Of a DNA stretch of 64,000 nucleotides, positions 50,491 to 58,205 are shown in pieces. The stretch is from Neorhizobium galegae bv. officinalis. Lineage in GTDB: Bacteria > Pseudomonadota > Alphaproteobacteria > Rhizobiales > Rhizobiaceae. The notes beneath the pieces were generated by a model, which did not search any database, had not been told where the DNA came from, and worked only from the letters and a program-made list of their open reading frames with translations. The stretch spans positions 62,001 to 126,000 of the forward strand of contig CCRI01000008.1 of assembly GCA_000985875.1 (NCBI GenBank). The letters run 5' to 3'. The translations under genes and the position numbers were made by a program. The number at the start of each line of letters is the position of its first letter. The first letter of the stretch is position 1.

Positions 50491-51145
50491 ACCAGCGGAA
50501 GAAATAACGCGCATTGACGCTGGTGACCGGTTCGGGCGCATCCGAGGTGCGGTCGAGCGCGCCGCTGACCGTCATGTAGCGGCCGAGCCTCTTTTCCACG
50601 GCGACGCCTGCTCCGAGCGTGCGAAACCCATTGCTGCCACTTGCCCGCCCAACCAGCGCCGTGCTGCTTGGGCTGTGCGACAGGCGAACTGACTGGCTCG
50701 CGTCCAGGCCGCGCCATTCTCCCGAGGTCCCGTCATACCGAAGGCCGTAGCTGCTGCGCCTCTCGATATCGATCGTCGGCGTGGCGATTTCCTTTTCGTA
50801 GTAATTCATGGTGATCCCGGCGCTGCCGGTATTGCCGTCGAGATCGACACCGACGCCGCGGTTCAGCTGATAGGCGGGCGTCTGGATCTTTTCCGCCGTG
50901 AAATTGCTCCAGAACTTGATGGGTGTATCCAGCGGGGTTCCGCTCGCCGACGTGTCGACGCCCATCGATACGCCGGCCTCGGTTTCGAGCCGGGTCGGCA
51001 GCTTGAGGCCGAGCTTGACGGAATAGCTGGTGTCGGAATTGCGGATCGGCTTCCAGATCAGTGGCTTGTCTTCCGCAAACCCCGGACCCGCCGTCAAAAA
51101 AAACGCAAGCGCCAAAACTGCGCCGGCGGACGATATCCTTTTCAT
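50489..51145 (-). CDS. Secreted beta-rich protein of unknown function
   Basis: This 218-residue precursor has a signal peptide (MKRISSAGAVLALAFFLTAG onward, cleavage at GFA-ED near residue 24). The mature part is rich in alternating polar/hydrophobic strands (VSGALDRTSD, SVNARYFFRW) and ends in Phe-Arg-Trp, reminiscent of an outer-membrane or surface protein but not a proven barrel. I chose the ATG at 51145; the 25-codon upstream frame lacks a ribosome-binding site. I do not recognise the family. It stands alone and converges on aapP. Confidence 0.72.
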   Translation of the reverse strand: MKRISSAGAVLALAFFLTAGPGFAEDKPLIWKPIRNSDTSYSVKLGLKLPTRLETEAGVSMGVDTSASGTPLDTPIKFWSNFTAEKIQTPAYQLNRGVGVDLDGNTGSAGITMNYYEKEIATPTIDIERRSSYGLRYDGTSGEWRGLDASQSVRLSHSPSSTALVGRASGSNGFRTLGAGVAVEKRLGRYMTVSGALDRTSDAPEPVTSVNARYFFRW

Positions 51146-51408
51146 ATCAATCCCCACTCGAAGCTCAAAACAAGCAAAGGGTCCGGGCAATTCGAATTGC
51201 CCGAATGAAAACCATTTCAATGTGTTGGAGGCGTTTTCCGAGGGCCGTGGCCGCTCAATCGCCGATCTGTCTTCCGCTCACGTGACGCTACGGAACCGAC
51301 AAGAAGCATCATACGAAACAATGCGGCAATTCCGAATCCTCAATGCGGCAAGAATGGGGTTTCGGGGAGCTAGCCACTTCGGGCAGCGACGGCAGCCGCG
51401 TTCAGGCG

Positions 51409-51720
51409 TTACTCAAAACGCTCGTCTGTGTGTTGCACCGACGCCGATATGACATTGTCGATAACGACGTGGGACAGAAGTATCGGTCCCACCGCCCAGA
51501 GCGCTCGCATGTGATCGGTATCCTCATGCCGGCGATGCGCTTCCTCGCTGGTGAAGGCCTCGGCGAGCAGGAGCTTGTCAGGATGATCCGGCATCGGGAC
51601 CAGTTCGATATAAAGGCAATCAGGATCGAGCCGGCTTCTCTCCAGATGATCACGCGCCGCTTCCAGATATTCCTCACGCTTGCCAGGCTTGGTTATAAAA
51701 AATCCGATGATGCATTTCAT
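51409..51720 (-). CDS. Antibiotic biosynthesis monooxygenase (ABM) domain protein
   Basis: This 103-residue protein has the ferredoxin-like ABM fold: a start strand (KCIIGFFITKPGKREEYL), a helix with REEYLEAARDHL, and a middle strand ending in the conserved LLLAEAFTSEEAHRRHEDT helix. Family members act as quinol or heme-degrading monooxygenases, but no cofactor-binding residues can be assigned here. A strong ribosome-binding site (GGAGGGGAAG) precedes the ATG. It stands alone on the minus strand. Confidence 0.85.
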   Translation of the reverse strand: MKCIIGFFITKPGKREEYLEAARDHLERSRLDPDCLYIELVPMPDHPDKLLLAEAFTSEEAHRRHEDTDHMRALWAVGPILLSHVVIDNVISASVQHTDERFE

Positions 51721-51851
51721 CTTCCCCTCCCCAAGGTAGCCACACCAACCGGCGATACGCCGGCTTGGATTATAGGCCTACAAAGAGCTTAGGAACAAAT
51801 CGCCTGACATCGCGTTCCACGCGGCATCTTGATCAAGCGGAGAGCGAACAG

Positions 51852-52154
51852 ATGAACCTCAAGCTCGCATTGGGCGTGGCACTTGGCCTGACCTGCACAT
51901 CGATGGCGGCTGACGCGCGGTCGGATTTGCGGCTCTACGGAGCAGTGCCTGTGGAAAGCAGCCCTCAACTCATGCAGGCCTACAACAGGGCGCTGGCCCG
52001 ATGCCTCCCCGAAGCTGGTCTGGCAGAGGCTGGAGCGATCGCCGAGGCCAGCCTGCCTGCGGTGCGGCTGCGGGGTTGCCTGTATCGCAACGGCTTCTTC
52101 TACCGGGGCATCTATGCATACCCGGTGGCCATGTCCGTCTACCGCATCCGGTAG
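51852..52154 (+). CDS. Small secreted protein of unknown function
   Basis: This 100-residue precursor starts at ATG 51852. A signal peptide is plain (MNLKLALGVALGLTCTSMA onward, cleavage ADA-RS near residue 23). The mature part has two cysteines, one in ARCLPEAG and one in RGCLYRNG, that could form a disulfide, and a Tyr-rich C-terminus (YRGIYAYPVAMSVYRIR). I do not recognise the family. It lies 80 bp before an IS-end-like repeat. Confidence 0.6.
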   Translation: MNLKLALGVALGLTCTSMAADARSDLRLYGAVPVESSPQLMQAYNRALARCLPEAGLAEAGAIAEASLPAVRLRGCLYRNGFFYRGIYAYPVAMSVYRIR

Positions 52155-52233
52155 TCGCGGGGGATCAGTTGGAACGGTCCGGGCTGGACAGTCTCTTTGC
52201 ACGGCATCAGCACCTCCCGCCAAAAGCGGAAAG

Positions 52234-52287
52234 TGTCACCCATGTCTTAGGGACAAACTGTTACCTATGTCTCCGGGTAGGACAAAC
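52234..52287. mobile_element. Tandem IS-end-like repeat remnant
   Basis: Two imperfect copies of one motif abut exactly: 52234-52258 begins TGTCACCCATGTCTT and 52259-52287 begins TGTTACCTATGTCTCCGGG; both end in GGACAAAC. The wording TGTTACCTATGTCTCCGG resembles terminal sequences of IS481-type insertion sequences as I recall them. There is no transposase and no second end nearby, so this is at most a solo end. Confidence 0.45.
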
Positions 52288-52294
52288 ACAGATT

Positions 52295-52371
52295 TGGCGA
52301 CCCCTGCAGGACTCGAACCTGCGACCTGCTGCTTAGAAGGCAGCTGCTCTATCCAGTTGAGCTAAGGGGCC
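52295..52371 (-). tRNA. tRNA-Arg (TCT)
   Basis: A cloverleaf is readable on the minus strand: acceptor GGCCCCT/AGGGGTC, anticodon loop CTTCTAA with anticodon TCT, and T-arm GCAGGTTCGAGTCCTGC. The discriminator is G. The CCA end is encoded. It lies just beside the IS-end-like repeat. Confidence 0.95.
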
Positions 52372-52414
52372 GATCTCGGCAGCGGCGCCCGGGAAGGCCC
52401 GAGCGGCTCAAAAA

Positions 52415-52720
52415 TCAATGCGTCCAGGGCTGGCTGCGGTTGAAACGGAAGTTATCGGTGTAGGAAACGATCTGGCGATTCGGATCCTTCGGCGGGATGA
52501 CCCGGTATTCGATGCCTTCACGCTTGGCATAGGCTTCCGCCTGTTCCTGGCTTTCGAAAGTCAGCCGAACCTGCTGCTTCATGTCGCCTGAGGATGTGTA
52601 GCCAAGGATCGGATCGATGCGGCGCGGCTGTTCCTGGTCGAACTCCAGCACCCAGAGATGGGTCTTGGCCTTGCCGGACTGCATGGCGGTCTTTGCGGGA
52701 CGATAGATCTTGGCGGCCAT
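52415..52720 (-). CDS. ETC complex I subunit (NDUFS4-like)
   Basis: This 101-residue protein matches the alphaproteobacterial family related to mitochondrial complex I subunit NDUFS4: AKIYRPAKTAMQSGKAKTHLW near the start, the FESQEQAEAYAKREGIEY core, and YTDNFRFNRSQPWTH at the end, given here in parts. It is thought to be an accessory subunit of NADH dehydrogenase. I chose the ATG at 52720, because the longer frame reads back through the tRNA-Pro region. It sits between two tRNA genes on the same strand. Confidence 0.9.
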   Translation of the reverse strand: MAAKIYRPAKTAMQSGKAKTHLWVLEFDQEQPRRIDPILGYTSSGDMKQQVRLTFESQEQAEAYAKREGIEYRVIPPKDPNRQIVSYTDNFRFNRSQPWTH

Positions 52721-52772
52721 TCCTGTAACGCTCCATGGGCTGGAACGGATGAGGAGCCTCACCTGAAAGCGT

Positions 52773-52849
<77 letters not shown>

Positions 52850-52950
52850 TTCCTACGTTGGTTGCGAGATACACGGTTCCCCCTTGTGCCGCAACAGCAA
52901 AATGGAACCGCGGTTACGCTAAAGCAAACAAGCCGCGGATAACCGCAGGA

Positions 52951-53430
52951 TCACCACTGATTGCCGATGCGTTTGCTGATCACCTTGTCGCCCACCTTGA
53001 TGCCGAGCGACTTCGAGCGGCCTGCATTGAGCTCCAGAACAAATTTCACCGGTCCGCGCGAATCGATGATGTCGCGCGAATAGGGCACGGCGTTCTCGCG
53101 GATGTGCGAGATCGTGCCGTCGCCCTGGATGAACAGCATGTCGAGGGAAAGGGTGGTGTTCTCCATCCACATCGAGACCGGCCGCGGCGTGCCGAAATCG
53201 AAGAGCATGCCGGCGTCCGGGGCCATCACCTTGCGGTACATCAGCCCTCGCTCGCGCTGGGCATCGGTAAAAGCGAGTTCGACGGAAAACTTGTAGGTCT
53301 GGCCAGCCGCCGTCCTGATCGAAAGCTCGTCGCGCGGAAAGGTCACGTCCTGCGCAACCGCGCCACCCGCCAAGATGAGAAAAAGCGCCGCAAGGGCGCT
53401 TTTCAGAAACGATGGAAACGAGAAACGCAT
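52951..53430 (-). CDS. DUF192 family secreted protein
   Basis: This 159-residue precursor has a signal peptide (cleavage near GGAVA-QD, residue 26). It continues with the DUF192 core: AQRERGLMYRKVM, a MLFDFG segment and VSMWMENTTLSLDMLFI, then VKFVLELNAGRS. Function unknown. Its ATG overlaps the stop of the cold-shock gene (TGATG), so the two are translated together. It precedes the tRNA-Pro. Confidence 0.88.
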   Translation of the reverse strand: MRFSFPSFLKSALAALFLILAGGAVAQDVTFPRDELSIRTAAGQTYKFSVELAFTDAQRERGLMYRKVMAPDAGMLFDFGTPRPVSMWMENTTLSLDMLFIQGDGTISHIRENAVPYSRDIIDSRGPVKFVLELNAGRSKSLGIKVGDKVISKRIGNQW

Positions 53431-54008
53431 CAGTGCGACCGGCTCACGGGATTGGGGTTGTCGGGGTGGATTTCCGCCGCCATCAGGCCCTTGTCACCCG
53501 GCCCGAACCGCACCAGCACGACCTGGCCCGGACGCAGCTCGGTGAGGCCGAAGCGGCGCAGCGTCTCCATGTGCACGAATATGTCTTCGGTCCCCTCGCC
53601 GCGCGTCAGGAAGCCGAAACCCTTGGTGCGGTTGAACCACTTCACCAGCGCCCGTTCCAGGCCGCTGGTCGCGGTCACCTGCACGTGGGTGCGCACCGGC
53701 GGAAGATCCGAGGGATGGACGGCGGTCGATTGATCCATGGACAGGATGCGGAACGCCTGATAGCCGCGATCCCGCTTCTGGATCATCGCAACGATGCGTG
53801 TGCCTTCCAGGATGGTCTGGTATCCGTCTCGACGAAGGCAGGTCACGTGCAGAAGCACATCCTGCATGCCGTTGTCTGGAACGATGAAGCCGAACCCCTT
53901 GGCCACATCGAACCATTTGACGACGCCAGTGATTTCGATCAGCTCGACCGGCTCGCCCGGAAGCTCTTCGAAACTGCCAACGTCTTTCGATGACATTCTG
54001 TCTGCCAT
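53430..54008 (-). CDS. Protein with two cold-shock domains
   Basis: This 192-residue protein carries two cold-shock domains. The first (residues about 28-90) has [14 protein letters not shown]; the second (about 118-180) has [15 protein letters not shown] and [12 protein letters not shown]. These RNP1-type KGFGFI motifs bind single-stranded RNA or DNA. Most bacterial Csp proteins have one domain. The spacer between them is acidic and proline-containing. The start is uncertain between 54008 and 53996. The stop is shared with the DUF192 start. Confidence 0.9.
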   Translation of the reverse strand: MADRMSSKDVGSFEELPGEPVELIEITGVVKWFDVAKGFGFIVPDNGMQDVLLHVTCLRRDGYQTILEGTRIVAMIQKRDRGYQAFRILSMDQSTAVHPSDLPPVRTHVQVTATSGLERALVKWFNRTKGFGFLTRGEGTEDIFVHMETLRRFGLTELRPGQVVLVRFGPGDKGLMAAEIHPDNPNPVSRSH

Positions 54009-54230
54009 ATCCTGTCGGCCCCTCGATTACGCGTTACGACGTGACGATCAACTGATTCTTAGAGGATAGATTAACATCTTGCTAACCATCTAGCGCAAGT
54101 CCCTGCCTTGGCTTTATCCACCTTCATCTCTATCGAGAGTGGCTTGCTCCAGGCTGGCGTCTGCGCCATATCCAGCACGGACCCGAACGAGGTCTATCGG
54201 CGACTGGATTTATCGGAGGAAGACACCATA

Positions 54231-54671
54231 ATGCGTTATCTTCATACCATGGTCCGGGTGAAAGACCTGGACGCCTCACTTCATTTCTACACTACCGTTT
54301 TCGGCCTGAAAGAGATCCGGCGCATCGACAACGAGAAGGGCCGCTTCACGCTGGTCTTCCTCGCGGCGCCCGACGATCTCAGCCAAGCCAAGGACGTTCT
54401 CGCCCCCTGCGTCGAGCTGACCTACAATTGGGACACCGAGGATTATACCGGCGGTCGCAACTTCGGTCACCTCGCCTATGAGGTCGATAACATCTACGAT
54501 TTCTGCCAGCACCTTTCGGACAACGGCATCACCATCAACCGTCCGCCGCGCGAAGGCCGGATGGCCTTCGTCCGTTCGCCGGACGGCATTTCGATCGAAC
54601 TGCTCCAGAAGGGCGACAACCTGCCGGTTGCCGAACCCTGGGCCTCAGCTCCGAATATCGGCAGCTGGTAA
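54231..54671 (+). CDS. gloA: Lactoylglutathione lyase (glyoxalase I)
   Basis: GloA converts the methylglyoxal-glutathione adduct to S-lactoylglutathione. The 146-residue protein is a single VOC domain pair: HTMVRVKDLDASLHFY near the start, GRFTLVFLA, and the metal-binding Glu and His in ELTYNWDTEDYTGGRNFGHLAYEVDN, given in part. GGAGGAAG at 54215-54222 fixes the ATG at 54231; the longer upstream frame is rejected. It is a free-standing gene, divergent from the cold-shock gene. Confidence 0.93.
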   Translation: MRYLHTMVRVKDLDASLHFYTTVFGLKEIRRIDNEKGRFTLVFLAAPDDLSQAKDVLAPCVELTYNWDTEDYTGGRNFGHLAYEVDNIYDFCQHLSDNGITINRPPREGRMAFVRSPDGISIELLQKGDNLPVAEPWASAPNIGSW

Positions 54672-54839
54672 AACTTTTCAACGCGGCGGCTTCTTTTTTA
54701 CTCAACCGCCGCGTTCTTTCCCCAACCTTGCCCCAGGCTAACGTCGCCTGCCCCGGCCGGCTTGTCCATGGCGCCCTTCCGCGAGATGCTCGGGCACGAT
54801 GATTCGCGGCATGACGGCCGCGATAGGAGCCGACGGGGC

Positions 54840-55394
54840 ATGCCTTTGCCAAAAACACCTTTCCTTTGTTCCAACGTTCGCATGACGCTGGCAATCGTCT
54901 GCCTTTCCGCGCTGACGCTCAGTAGCTGCACCACCACGAAAAAGACCGCTGACGCCACGACACCCGCGCCGCGCACCACGGTGGCGGCAAGCGTCAAGGG
55001 CATCCTCACCAAGGGCGGCACCACGGCCTCGAATCGCCGGACCGATCCGGCCATCCCCAAGGCGGAAGCGCAGTCAGCCCAGGCACCGGCGGCAATCGCA
55101 CCGGCCGCCGTTCCCACCCCGGAAAATACGTTCCCGCCGGCACCTGCACAGCCACAGCAGGCGTCGATTGCTGGCCTTTCGACGCAGTCGACGGGCGTGC
55201 GCGCCGACAGCGCTACGATCTTTTCGGCAAACCCGCCGATGGCTGCAGCCGCTCCATCCGGCAACGGCCCGGTTCCGGCCAATCTGCCGCGGCGGAATTT
55301 CAACGCCACCACCGCCAGCGTCTACAGCATGCCGCAGGCCACGCCCGCCGCAGCCTGCGGGACCGACGCTGAGGGCACTCCTTTAAGCTGCTGA
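54840..55394 (+). CDS. Proline/alanine-rich lipoprotein
   Basis: This 184-residue protein has a lipoprotein signal: a hydrophobic stretch ending LTLSSC, with the lipidated C30. The remainder is low complexity, rich in Ala, Pro, Thr and Gln, with no domain I recognise. A Cys pair lies near the C-terminus (AACGTDAEGTPLSC). The start could also be the ATG at 54882, which would still keep the lipobox. GC bias and the lipobox argue that the frame is real. It lies upstream of the tRNA-Glu pair. Confidence 0.6.
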   Translation: MPLPKTPFLCSNVRMTLAIVCLSALTLSSCTTTKKTADATTPAPRTTVAASVKGILTKGGTTASNRRTDPAIPKAEAQSAQAPAAIAPAAVPTPENTFPPAPAQPQQASIAGLSTQSTGVRADSATIFSANPPMAAAAPSGNGPVPANLPRRNFNATTASVYSMPQATPAAACGTDAEGTPLSC

Positions 55395-55468
55395 TTTGAC
55401 GCAGTTTTCATTCGAACAGCCGGCGCAAGAGAAGCCGTCATTTTTTTGTAAAAAAGATGGCTTTGGCG

Positions 55469-55497
55469 CTTGCAGGAAAGAAATCCCCTCTCTATAA
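55469..55497 (+). promoter_or_regulatory. Promoter of the first tRNA-Glu
   Basis: A -35 CTTGCA (55469-55474) and a -10 CTATAA (55492-55497) are 17 bp apart, close to the alphaproteobacterial housekeeping promoter. The tRNA begins 18 bp after the -10. Confidence 0.8.
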
Positions 55498-55515
55498 GAG
55501 CGCCACGAAGCGCAG

Positions 55516-55590
55516 GCGCCCTTCGTCTATCGGTTAGGACACCAGATTTTCATTCTGGGAAGAGGGGTTCGACTCCCCTAGGGCGTGCCA
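55516..55590 (+). tRNA. tRNA-Glu (TTC), copy 1
   Basis: GCGCCCT pairs with AGGGCGT in the acceptor, the anticodon loop TTTTCAT gives TTC, and the T-arm is GGGGTTCGACTCCCC. CCA is encoded. A T-rich stretch (CTTTTGTTTTTGTT) about 20 bp later could end the transcript. Confidence 0.97.
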
Positions 55591-55700
55591 CTTCCACCTC
55601 CCCCAAGCTTTTGTTTTTGTTCCTGTATCCAGCCTTCGCACGCCATTTTGCAGCTGCACGATTTTTTGCGTCTGCAAGCGCTGGAAAATGCAATTTTGCG

Positions 55701-55729
55701 CTTGCGGGATAGAAACACCCTGACTATAA
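55701..55729 (+). promoter_or_regulatory. Promoter of the second tRNA-Glu
   Basis: CTTGCG (55701-55706) and CTATAA (55724-55729) are again 17 bp apart, copying the first promoter closely. The tRNA begins 22 bp after the -10. Confidence 0.8.
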
Positions 55730-55750
55730 GGGCGCCACCACGAAGCGCAC

Positions 55751-55825
55751 GCGCCCTTCGTCTATCGGTTAGGACACCAGATTTTCATTCTGGGAAGAGG
55801 GGTTCGACTCCCCTAGGGCGTGCCA
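55751..55825 (+). tRNA. tRNA-Glu (TTC), copy 2
   Basis: The 75 bases are identical to copy 1 as far as I can read, with TTC anticodon and encoded CCA. The upstream promoter and the CACGAAGCGCA run before the tRNA are also near copies, so the whole unit was duplicated in tandem. Confidence 0.97.
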
Positions 55826-55875
55826 CTTCCTCTCTCCGCAAAAGCGGATTCTTTCCCAAAAAATCGGATTGCTTC

Positions 55876-57708
55876 CTACGGCGCCTTCACGGCGTCCAGC
55901 AGGCGAAGCTGCATACGCCGCGTGCCCTGCCATTGGTCGGCGCTGAGGCAGCCGGCGGCGTGGATCTGCGCCCCTCTGGAATTGAGCAGCATATTGCCGA
56001 GCGGCGTCTCGGCGGCGCGGAAGGCGATCCCTTCCAGCCGTGAGCCGTCGGCCGCCTCCAGCGTCACCTTGATATGCGCGGTCCCGACCAGGCGGGCATC
56101 CTTCAGCCGGTGGGCAGGGATGGCAAAGACCGGCTGTGAATGGCCCGAACCATAGGGGCCGGCCTGTTCGAGCTGGTCGAAGAGTTCGAGCGTGGCGCCG
56201 GACGCAGATAGCGCGCCGTCGATCTTCAGCACGTGATTGGCGACCAGTGCCGGCACGCCCTCGCCCGCCATCTCCTCGAAGAAGGCACGCAGACGGCCCA
56301 AATTGCTGCGCTCGACCGTCAACCCGGCTGCCATGGCGTGGCCGCCGCCCTTGACGAGCAGGCCGGCATCCACCGCCGCGCGCACCATGCGGCCCATGTC
56401 GAAGCCGTTGATCGAACGGCCGGAACCGGTCCCCTTGCCGGACGGATCGAAGGCGATCGCGAAAGCCGGCCGCTTGAATTTCTCCTTCAGCCGCGCCGCG
56501 ATCAGCCCAACAATGCCCGGGTGCCATTTGTCGCGCGCCGTGACGATGACGTTTGCCCCCTCGCCGTTGCCGTATTCAGCCAGTACTTCGGCCTCGGCCT
56601 CGGCGAGCATGGCGGCTTCCATGGCCTGCCGCTCGCGGTTGAGATCGTCCAGCCGGCCGGCGATCTCCTCCGCCTCGATCGGATCTTCCAGCGTCAGCAG
56701 GCGGCTGCCGAGAGCCGCGTCGCCGATGCGTCCGCCGGCATTGATGCGTGGGCCGATCAGGAAGCCGAAATGATAGGGCGTCACGGGGCCGCCAAGCCCC
56801 GCCTTGCGGAACAGCGCCGAAAGCCCGGCATTGCCCATATGGCGGGCCGCAAGCAGGCCCTTGACCACATAGGCGCGGTTGAGCCCCTTCAGCGGCACCA
56901 CGTCGCAGACGGTCGCCAGCGCGACGATATCGAGCCAGGCGAGCAGGTCGAGCGATCTGGCGCGCGGATCGCCGATCTGGCGCATGTGGCGCGCGGCCGC
57001 GACCAGAACCAGGAAAACGACGCCGGCGGCGCAGAGATGGCCCTGGCCCGAAAGATCGTCCTCGCGATTCGGATTGACGAGCGCCAGGCATGGCGGCAGT
57101 TCGTGGCCGAGCTGGTGGTGGTCGATGACCACGACGTCGCAGCCCTCGTCACGCGCCGCGGCAAGCGCATCATGGCTGGTGGAGCCGCAGTCGACGGTAA
57201 CGATGAGGCGGGCGCCGTTGGCGATCAGCTGGCGGATCGCCGCCGGATTGGGGCCATAACCCTCGAAGATGCGGTCCGGAATGTAGATTTCCGCCTCGAC
57301 GCCGAAATGGCGGAGAAACCGGTAGAGCAATGCCGAAGAGGATGCGCCGTCGACGTCGTAATCGCCGAAGATCGCCACCTTCTCCTGCCGGGCGATCGCA
57401 TCGGCGAGCCGCAGCACAGCCTTCTCGCAATCGGTGAGCGTGTAAGGGTCCGGCATCAGCGAGCGGATGGTCGGGTCGAGAAAGGCGGGAGCATCGTCCA
57501 GAGCCACGCCGCGGCCGGCAAGCACGCGGGCGACGAGATCGGGAATGCCGTGGACCTGGGCAATCGCCAGCGCCCGGTTCTGGGCCGCCTGATCGAGACG
57601 CGATACCCAGCGCTGATCGCCTGCGGAGCGTTCGACGCCGAGGAATGCACGCGGGACGGGATCAACCGTTTCCACTGTCGACGAAAGCGCGGAGAAAATT
57701 CTTGTCAT
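55876..57708 (-). CDS. recJ: Single-stranded-DNA-specific exonuclease RecJ
   Basis: RecJ degrades single-stranded DNA from the 5' end in recombination and mismatch repair. The 610-residue protein has the DHH-family metal motifs GDYDVDG (115-121), DCG (173-175) and DHH (196-198). The DHHA1 domain follows, with SGRSINGFDMGRM and KGGGHAMAAG, and then an OB-fold C-terminal part. The length is slightly above E. coli RecJ (577). It lies downstream of hom and a small membrane protein on the same strand and ends 50 bp from the tRNA-Glu copy 2. Confidence 0.95.
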   Translation of the reverse strand: MTRIFSALSSTVETVDPVPRAFLGVERSAGDQRWVSRLDQAAQNRALAIAQVHGIPDLVARVLAGRGVALDDAPAFLDPTIRSLMPDPYTLTDCEKAVLRLADAIARQEKVAIFGDYDVDGASSSALLYRFLRHFGVEAEIYIPDRIFEGYGPNPAAIRQLIANGARLIVTVDCGSTSHDALAAARDEGCDVVVIDHHQLGHELPPCLALVNPNREDDLSGQGHLCAAGVVFLVLVAAARHMRQIGDPRARSLDLLAWLDIVALATVCDVVPLKGLNRAYVVKGLLAARHMGNAGLSALFRKAGLGGPVTPYHFGFLIGPRINAGGRIGDAALGSRLLTLEDPIEAEEIAGRLDDLNRERQAMEAAMLAEAEAEVLAEYGNGEGANVIVTARDKWHPGIVGLIAARLKEKFKRPAFAIAFDPSGKGTGSGRSINGFDMGRMVRAAVDAGLLVKGGGHAMAAGLTVERSNLGRLRAFFEEMAGEGVPALVANHVLKIDGALSASGATLELFDQLEQAGPYGSGHSQPVFAIPAHRLKDARLVGTAHIKVTLEAADGSRLEGIAFRAAETPLGNMLLNSRGAQIHAAGCLSADQWQGTRRMQLRLLDAVKAP

Positions 57709-57796
57709 GGAGCGCTTTTAGCCCATCGCGAGAGCAAGAGGAATCGCTTTGACGGGATTGCCGGTTGGATCGGGCCGTCTTGCGGATGCCGGCCGG

Positions 57797-58033
57797 TCAC
57801 AGCATCGACCAGACGAATGCGGAGCCGCTGATGCCGGCCGCGACTGCGAAGAACACAAGCAGGCAAACAAAAACCCGCCGCCCTTCGAGACCGTCACCAC
57901 GCGCCTGATCATTGGCATGAACGAAACGCATGGGCCGAGAGCCATGGGGCTCCGAGCGGACGCCACTGAGTTGCAGCCGGTATCCCTTATTCCGCGTGTT
58001 CATTTTCCGCGTATTCACGGCCCGCATCTTCAT
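57797..58033 (-). CDS. Small membrane protein of unknown function
   Basis: This 78-residue frame lies between recJ and hom. It has a basic N-terminal half (MKMRAVNTRKMNTRNKGYRL) and one C-terminal membrane helix (VFVCLLVFFAVAAGISGSAFVW). Third-codon positions lean to G and C as in its neighbours, which supports coding. Alternative ATG starts lie 10 codons downstream and further inside. I do not recognise the family. The opposite strand also has a long shadow frame here, which I reject. Confidence 0.5.
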   Translation of the reverse strand: MKMRAVNTRKMNTRNKGYRLQLSGVRSEPHGSRPMRFVHANDQARGDGLEGRRVFVCLLVFFAVAAGISGSAFVWSML

Positions 58034-58205
58034 GGCGATCGCGCAAGCCTCCTCGACAGTGATTGCCAGCGACAGCCTACGTCCGGGGGCCGTGAGCGGC
58101 CAGTCAGGGAGCCTTCGCAGCCCTGCTTTTCACAGAAGTTCCCGAAAGGTTCCGGCGTTACCCACAGGAAACGGCAGCGTCCGTCTTTTCGATGCGGCCT
58201 GGTTT

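Noticed and set aside
52226..52294. A full insertion sequence at the tRNA-Arg locus
   Set aside because: No transposase frame or matching far end is visible; only the end-like repeat is supported.
55516..55825. tRNA-Glu pair as an integration (att) site
   Set aside because: The repeated 3' ends come from a local duplication with promoters; there is no integrase and no foreign insert between them.
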